This document shows positions 58,871-64,000 of a stretch of 64,000 nt of DNA, one piece after another. Within the stretch, counting starts at the first letter, position 1; each line of letters opens with the position of its first letter. The stretch spans positions 2,614,701 to 2,678,700 of the forward strand of contig OY540816.1 of the NCBI GenBank assembly GCA_961205875.1, read 5' to 3'. The position numbers and the translations under genes were made by a program. Origin of the DNA: Sialis fuliginosa (taxonomy: Eukaryota > Arthropoda > Insecta > Megaloptera > Sialidae). The notes below the pieces were generated by a model. That model saw only the letters and a list, made by a program, of their open reading frames with translations. It was not told the DNA's origin and did no database searches.

Positions 58871-59231
58871 CTCTAATTAAAAATGTAATCTATTTACTTA
58901 TTTATTTATTGTATGACATTTCATGATATTTACCTTTAGTTTAAAAAAAAAAATTTATAACAAAGTACTAGAAATATCATTTTGCCATCACTGGGTTGCC
59001 ATAACTGGTTTTACCTCTGCCACTACTGGAGAAAAAACATGATCAAAATAAAAGGTTATAATTTAAAGAAAAAAACTATATTTGAGGATTTTGGTAATGA
59101 AATTGATTAAATAAAGAGTTACTTGTTTTATTAGTAACATGAGTTCATGAAAATTACAAAAAACAAGCTCATTAATCCAAAAAAACTGAAAACTTGCTCT
59201 TATAGTGGCCACCACTGGTGCCTTTACCTTA

Positions 59232-59950
59232 TGAGGATCATTTCTTTATGATAAAACCGTCAGAACTTGTTCGTGGATTATATTTATTCTATTATTTCTA
59301 GTGTTCCTTAAATAACAATAAATTTATTTTTGAATTTACGCTATTCTATCATTTACTGACCTAATTAGTCCTAGTTATATAAAATATTAGAGCTCATATC
59401 AAATAACTTCGAAATGGATCTAATTTGAAACTTCCCCAGAATTAAAAATAATGACGTCACAGTATACGCCAATATTCGCACATTTTTTAACATTCGCATT
59501 CGCAAGAAAAAGTGCGAATATTTTTGCGAATATTACTTCTTTTTGTAATAAAAAAAATATTTTTTTATCTATTATATTAAATAATTATTTTTTAGAACTT
59601 AATAACAGTCAACATTTATTTTTACATGCCCCCCCCCCCCCCCCCTAAAAGCGAAAAAATAAGAAAAAGAAAAGTTATAAAAAAAAATATTATGGAACAT
59701 GGAACTCACGTATGGTTCTCCATACCGTTAATTTCTTCTAAAATAGTACTCTTTTCTGTATTAAGCAGACAATAGTTGATAGTTTCTTAATTAATATAAA
59801 GTTTCATAGCAATAAATAGTTTTTATAATATTCTATTTTAAAAACCCAAAAATTAAGTATCTGTCTTGAGATATATGTATTTAGTACATCTTAAACAAAT
59901 TTTCAAATAATAATTAAGTTTTTTTAATTATTCATTATATCAAAAAAAAG
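59232..59950. other. Unassigned AT-rich sequence with a C-tract
   Basis: Contains 'gcgaatatttttgcgaatatt' repeats near 59512 and an uninterrupted C-tract of about 16 at 59630-59645. No gene seen. Confidence 0.5.
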
Positions 59951-62720
59951 GAAATAAATGATAAAATTAATTAATGATTAGGAATACAAAACAAAGAAAT
60001 ACTAATCAACAAATCAACATTTATTAAATTATTCATAATATAAAATTACAAAGTAATAGTTTTTAAATTGATAAATATAAACATTTTTTAAATACCTATT
60101 TTAATATGAAAAAACTAGAATATGTCTATAGTGACATTTTTTTATAAATTTTAAAGAAATTCTTAAAGAATAAAAAAAACATTTCTCAACAAATTAAATT
60201 ATTCAGAACACAAAATATAAATATTCTTTTTAAATATCTATTTTAATATAAACAAAATTATTTTAAACAAATTCTTAAAAAATTTAAAAAACATTCTTCA
60301 ACTAATTAAATTATACAGAAAACAAAATATAAACATTCTTTTAAAATATTTACTTTAATATAAAAAAATAGAATATGTCTAGTGACTTTCTTATACATTA
60401 AACAAATTCTTAAAGAATTCAAAAAATATTCCTCAAATTATATTATATTATTATTATAATCACATTATATTATTCAGGTCACAAAATATTATCAGTCTTT
60501 TTAAATATAGGAGTAATTCCATGTCAAATCAACACAGGGTATAAACCTCACCATCTCAGATTTTCATGAAATTTGGCACAATTGTACTATTCATTTAGAC
60601 TTAGAAAAATATCAAATTTTATTGAGATATGTCTACTGGTTTTAAAATTACAGCTATGTAAAGTTTTCAAAAATTGATCAAAAAACCGTGATGGAAAATT
60701 TTTGAAATGCTCTGGAAACTGATCTAATTGACTTAGAGAACTGGGCGGGGTGTCATTTTACAGCATATTTCATACCGATTCCAATGATATACAACACAAT
60801 ACGGGTTAAGAAAAAAAATGTTTTGAAAATCAAAGTCAAAATTTTGATTTTTAATTTCACAACAAGTACGGTTTAAAAAATTTTCAAATTAATACCAAAC
60901 ATAGTCATTATAGTTGTGAATCACCTGACAAAATATAAATGTGGGATGACAATGGATTCTATGTTAAAATAATTTAAGACTGAAGCTCGAATTTAAAAAT
61001 CGCTCTGTATTTAGACTGTGAAAAATTCAACAATGCTAAAATGTATACTTGCATGAACATGAACACTAATATGAAGTAACAATACATTACTAAAGTCAAA
61101 ATATTCTATTTTTTGCCACAGAAGCATGGCCCTCGTATTACCACGGGCCCCCCCAACTGGAATTGTTACGAAAAATTTTTTTTACGTTTTCAAAACTTTT
61201 CAAATTAATACCAAGAATAGTCATTATAGTTGTGAATCACCTGGCAAAATATAAATGTGGGATGATAATAATGGGTTCAATGATAAAATAATTTAAGACT
61301 GAAGCTCGAATTTAAAAATCACTGTGTATACAGGAAATATTTATGCTATTAAAAAAATGTTAGGCCTAAATTGGTAAATTTTACACATGACATAGTAGCT
61401 AGTTCAATGTAATAAAAAGCTGTATTGTTATATTTGAAGTACCAGTAATCCAAGTTTCAAAATTCCAATTTGTTAATGTCAAACTATTCACGCATACAAT
61501 GACATGTAAGCTGTATGTGGTAACCTTATGGGATCGACTTTAGTTTGAATTAAAAATAAATAAATAAAACTATTAGCTTTCATCATTTTTGAAGTAAGTA
61601 AGCTTGTTGCAAATAAATCAACAACACTACAAAATATCTTCAGTTATAATTAAAAATATATACAAAAGTAAATCCTGTGACCCCGACTGGGAGAATTAAT
61701 GTTATTCTTGAAAATGAATTATGAATTTATGAATTAAAATTTTGAATTGAAAGGCCTAAAAAATAAACTTTGATATTATTTATTTTTTCTATTTAAACCC
61801 CTTAAAAAAGGTCGTTCAAATAAACCTTTATGGTCGAAAAAAAATTTCTTAAAGGGCTCGCAACAATTCCAGTTGGGGGGCTCGTGGTAATGCGAGGGCC
61901 ATGCTTCTGTGGCAAAAATAGCACATTTTGAATTTAGTAATGTATTGTTACTTCATATTAGTGTTCATGTTCATGCAAGTATACATTTTAGCATTGTTGA
62001 ATTTTTCACAGTTTAAATACAGAGCGAATTTTAAATTCGAGCTTCAGTCTTAAATTATTTTAACATAGAATCCATTGTCATCCCACATTTATATTTTGCC
62101 AGGTGATTCACAACTATAATGACTATGTTTGGTATTAATTTGAAAATTTTTTAAACCGTACTTGTTGTGAAATTAAAAATCAAAATTTTGACTTTGATTT
62201 TCAAAACATTTTTTTTCTTAACCCATATTGTGTTGTATATCATTGGAATCGGTGTAAAATATGCTGTAAAATGACACCCCGCCCAGTTCTCTAAGTTAAT
62301 TAGATCAGCTTCCAGAGCATTTCAAAAATTTTCCATCACGGTTTTTTGACCAATTTTTGAAACCTTTACATAGCTGTAATTTCAAAACCAGTAGACATTT
62401 CTCAATAAAATTTGATATTTTTCCAAGTCTAAATGAATAGTACAATTGTACCAAATTTCATGAAAATCTGAGATGGTGAGGTAAATTTTTCATTAAAATT
62501 GTGTTGATTTGACATGGAATGACTCATAGGTATATTTTAACTTGAAAAATATATTAAGACTATGTCTAGTGACTTTTATTATACATTTTAAACAAATTCT
62601 TAAAGAAATATAACAAAAAAATATTTTAAACAAATTCTTAGAAAAATTAAAAAACAAATTAAATTATTCAGAACACAAAATATAAACATTCTTTTAAAAT
62701 ATTTACTTAAATATAAATGA
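59950..62720 (+). repeat. ~115-bp AT-rich tandem array, split by a palindromic element
   Basis: Units with 'aaacaaattcttaaagaat', 'aacaaattaaattattcaga' and 'aacattcttttaaaatattt' recur at 60160, 60250, 60345 and 60400, and again at 62580-62710, on both sides of the insertion 60511-62525. Confidence 0.72.
60511..62525. mobile_element. 2.0-kb palindromic element with ~680-bp arms (ATAG duplication)
   Basis: Termini GAGTAATTCCATGTCAAATC and complement gatttgacatggaatgactc, flanked by ATAG (60507-60510, 62526-62529). Arms 60511-61190 and about 61845-62525 are highly similar inverted complements. The centre holds a diverged direct copy of part of the left arm (61199-61330 resembles 60886-61015). 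No transposase. The 4-bp duplication and terminal GAG recall family A (ATAT, GAGCC). Confidence 0.82.
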
Positions 62721-62889
62721 AAATAAAAATAAAAAAGATAAAATAAAATAAAAATGAGGTCTTCATTTACATGTCAGGGTTTACTAAAACTAAAATCTGG
62801 TGACCCTAGTGGTAATAAATGTATAATAATGTAAATGCATTTTATGAGGTACACTTTTTTTTTATATATTTTATTTTTGTCTTCTAGCT

Positions 62890-63110
62890 TCTCTTGAACT
62901 TTTTAGACAGCTTTTATACTTTATTGTCATTTTTATTTTTATTATTATTATTATTATTTTTTTTTTTTATTATCTTTTATTTTTTCTCCTTTTTTATGTT
63001 TGGTTTTAATTACATTATTATATTTTATTTTAATTTTTTTTTATTTTTTATTATTATTATTTTTATTATTTATTTTTTTCTTTGTATTATTTTTTGTTAT
63101 TATATTTGGT
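62890..63110 (+). repeat. T-rich low-complexity tract with (ATT)n
   Basis: Almost only T and A with 'ttattattattattatt' runs. The apparent 75-codon frame here is an artefact of the T-rich composition. Confidence 0.8.
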
Positions 63111-63781
63111 TGAGTGGATAACGACCCTCTATGTTAGACCTAGTTTATACATATAGCACGTGGAATGAGGTACACTTGGCAGCACTTATTTTAAGTCGCT
63201 GATTTCTACTTAATACGCATGCTTTAAAGTCATTATATGTACGATTTCATTGGCTACATCTTGTGAGTGGTTGTCATTTACATTTAATACCCAGTAGATA
63301 GCGTTAGCTGGAAGCAAATTTTCTACCATGCAAATTTGCACCCATGCAATTTCTTTATAATACCGGGCATAAAACTATTTAAAAAAAAAGTCAATATTCG
63401 CATTCTTCATAGTATGATTATTGTTTATATTATTTACTTTTCTAATAAAAAACTTATTGCACAAAAATCACAAGATAGATATACAAAAATATATCTGACA
63501 GAAATTATACCCTGAACTATAGTAAGCTACCAACCAGATTCTTAGAAAAAGAGATAGATATATTCCAAACTACACTACTCTCTCTCACTTTTTGAACAGA
63601 TGTTACACCATTGTGTTAATACAGAATTACAGAATGCACTGTCCATTCTCTATGTCTATGGTGGGGATATATTTCACGACGAAGAAAGACAGTAAGTATG
63701 CGGCCTGCTTATTATTTTTAAATTTAAATGTGGCCTTCTATGATAAAAATTAAAAAGGTTCCCCACCCCTGGCCTGTTTTT
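63111..63781. other. Unassigned; hAT right terminus near 63771
   Basis: Mostly unique AT-rich sequence. 63756-63771 ('aaggttccccacccctg') is a hAT-type right end with 'gcggcctgc' inside it at about 63700. Confidence 0.45.
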
Positions 63782-64000
63782 ACTTTCTTATACCATGTAT
63801 ATGAAATATACATACATATAGTATAAGTAAGTATAGTGAAGCCGATTTTTTTCGAACTCCGGATTTTGACGGAATTATCTATTTTGACCTTCCCTGAATC
63901 CATTCTGACTATTTTCGCCATGATGTCTGTGTGTCCGTCTGTCGGTCTGTCTGTAAGCACTGTAACTCAAATACGACAAATCGTAGAAGGGTGATATTTT
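63782..64000 (-). mobile_element. Family B copy, reversed, cut by the window end
   Basis: Starts actttcttatac and is the complement of 25300-25526 ('agtatagtgaagccgatttt', 'gccatgatgtctgtgtgtcc', 'ctcaaatacgacaaatcgta'). Confidence 0.75.

Larger units (their letters stand above)
52874..59229. mobile_element. Element X2 (6.4 kb with nested Helitron), opposite orientation to X1
   Basis: Termini AGGTAACGGCACC (52874) and complement ggtgcctttacct (ending 59229), flanked by TA. 52874-54012 is the inverted complement of the right part of X1 (49600-50290 and 51765-52223), and 57741-59229 of its left part (48128-49605). Without the Helitron (54013-57740) it is about 2.6 kb, the same as uninterrupted X1. 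Confidence 0.75.

Noticed and set aside
62894..63121. 75-codon frame rich in Phe/Ile/Tyr
   Set aside because: Low-complexity T/A tract with (ATT)n, which has few stops in this phase.
52565..63771. Pairing CAGGGATGGGGAACC (52565) with ggttccccacccctg (63756-63771) as one 11-kb hAT
   Set aside because: The flanking 8-mers match at only about five positions and the interval is explained by other elements.

Overview
The window is eukaryotic genomic DNA, very AT-rich. It holds one confidently recognisable protein-coding gene with GT-AG introns, and the rest is a dense deposit of transposable elements. The transposon mix (Penelope-like element with a hammerhead ribozyme, many hAT MITEs with 8-bp target duplications, TA-flanked foldback MITEs, a Helitron, and a 'ggccaagtgcgtg...aggtttccgtag' repeat like one common in insects) together with the gene points to an arthropod, most likely an insect. 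I cannot fix the order from sequence alone. Family letters (A-D, F, X) are labels made for this report, not database names.

Layout. 1-2060: Penelope-like retroelement remnant (GIY-YIG endonuclease end plus hammerhead motif) split by two nested DNA transposons. 2125-7400: a TA-flanked foldback element, then a complex of nested inverted repeats including family A. 7740-29300: gene desert of nested MITEs, with family B, C and D copies, a 1.2-kb inverted repeat, and a foldback element whose arm is interrupted by a complete 850-bp hAT. 29372-47365: an SLC5-family sodium/solute cotransporter gene on the + strand. It has a possible 5' UTR exon, eleven coding exons (31690-46082, 682 codons, all splice phases consistent) and a long 3' UTR. 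Introns carry at least ten MITEs or inverted repeats, one ending 52 bp before an acceptor; another hAT MITE lies in the 3' UTR.

47727-59231: the most striking non-genic block. Two copies (X1, X2) of a large TA-flanked element lie in opposite orientation. Each has inverted arms made of ~125-bp minisatellite units and repeated CCAGTRRTGGC motifs. X1 lies inside a family C repeat and contains a near-perfect 1.47-kb palindrome with a 3-bp duplication. X2 contains a 3.7-kb Helitron with canonical TC...CTAG ends between host A and T, for which X1 supplies the empty site. 59950-62720: a ~115-bp tandem array split by a 2.0-kb palindrome with ~680-bp arms. The window ends in a reversed family B copy.

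No tRNA, rRNA, CRISPR or bacterial feature was seen. The only gene network is the transporter itself: a 14-helix-type plasma-membrane Na+ symporter, SMCT/SMVT-like, with an unusual N-terminal extension that looks like a signal peptide plus ectodomain.
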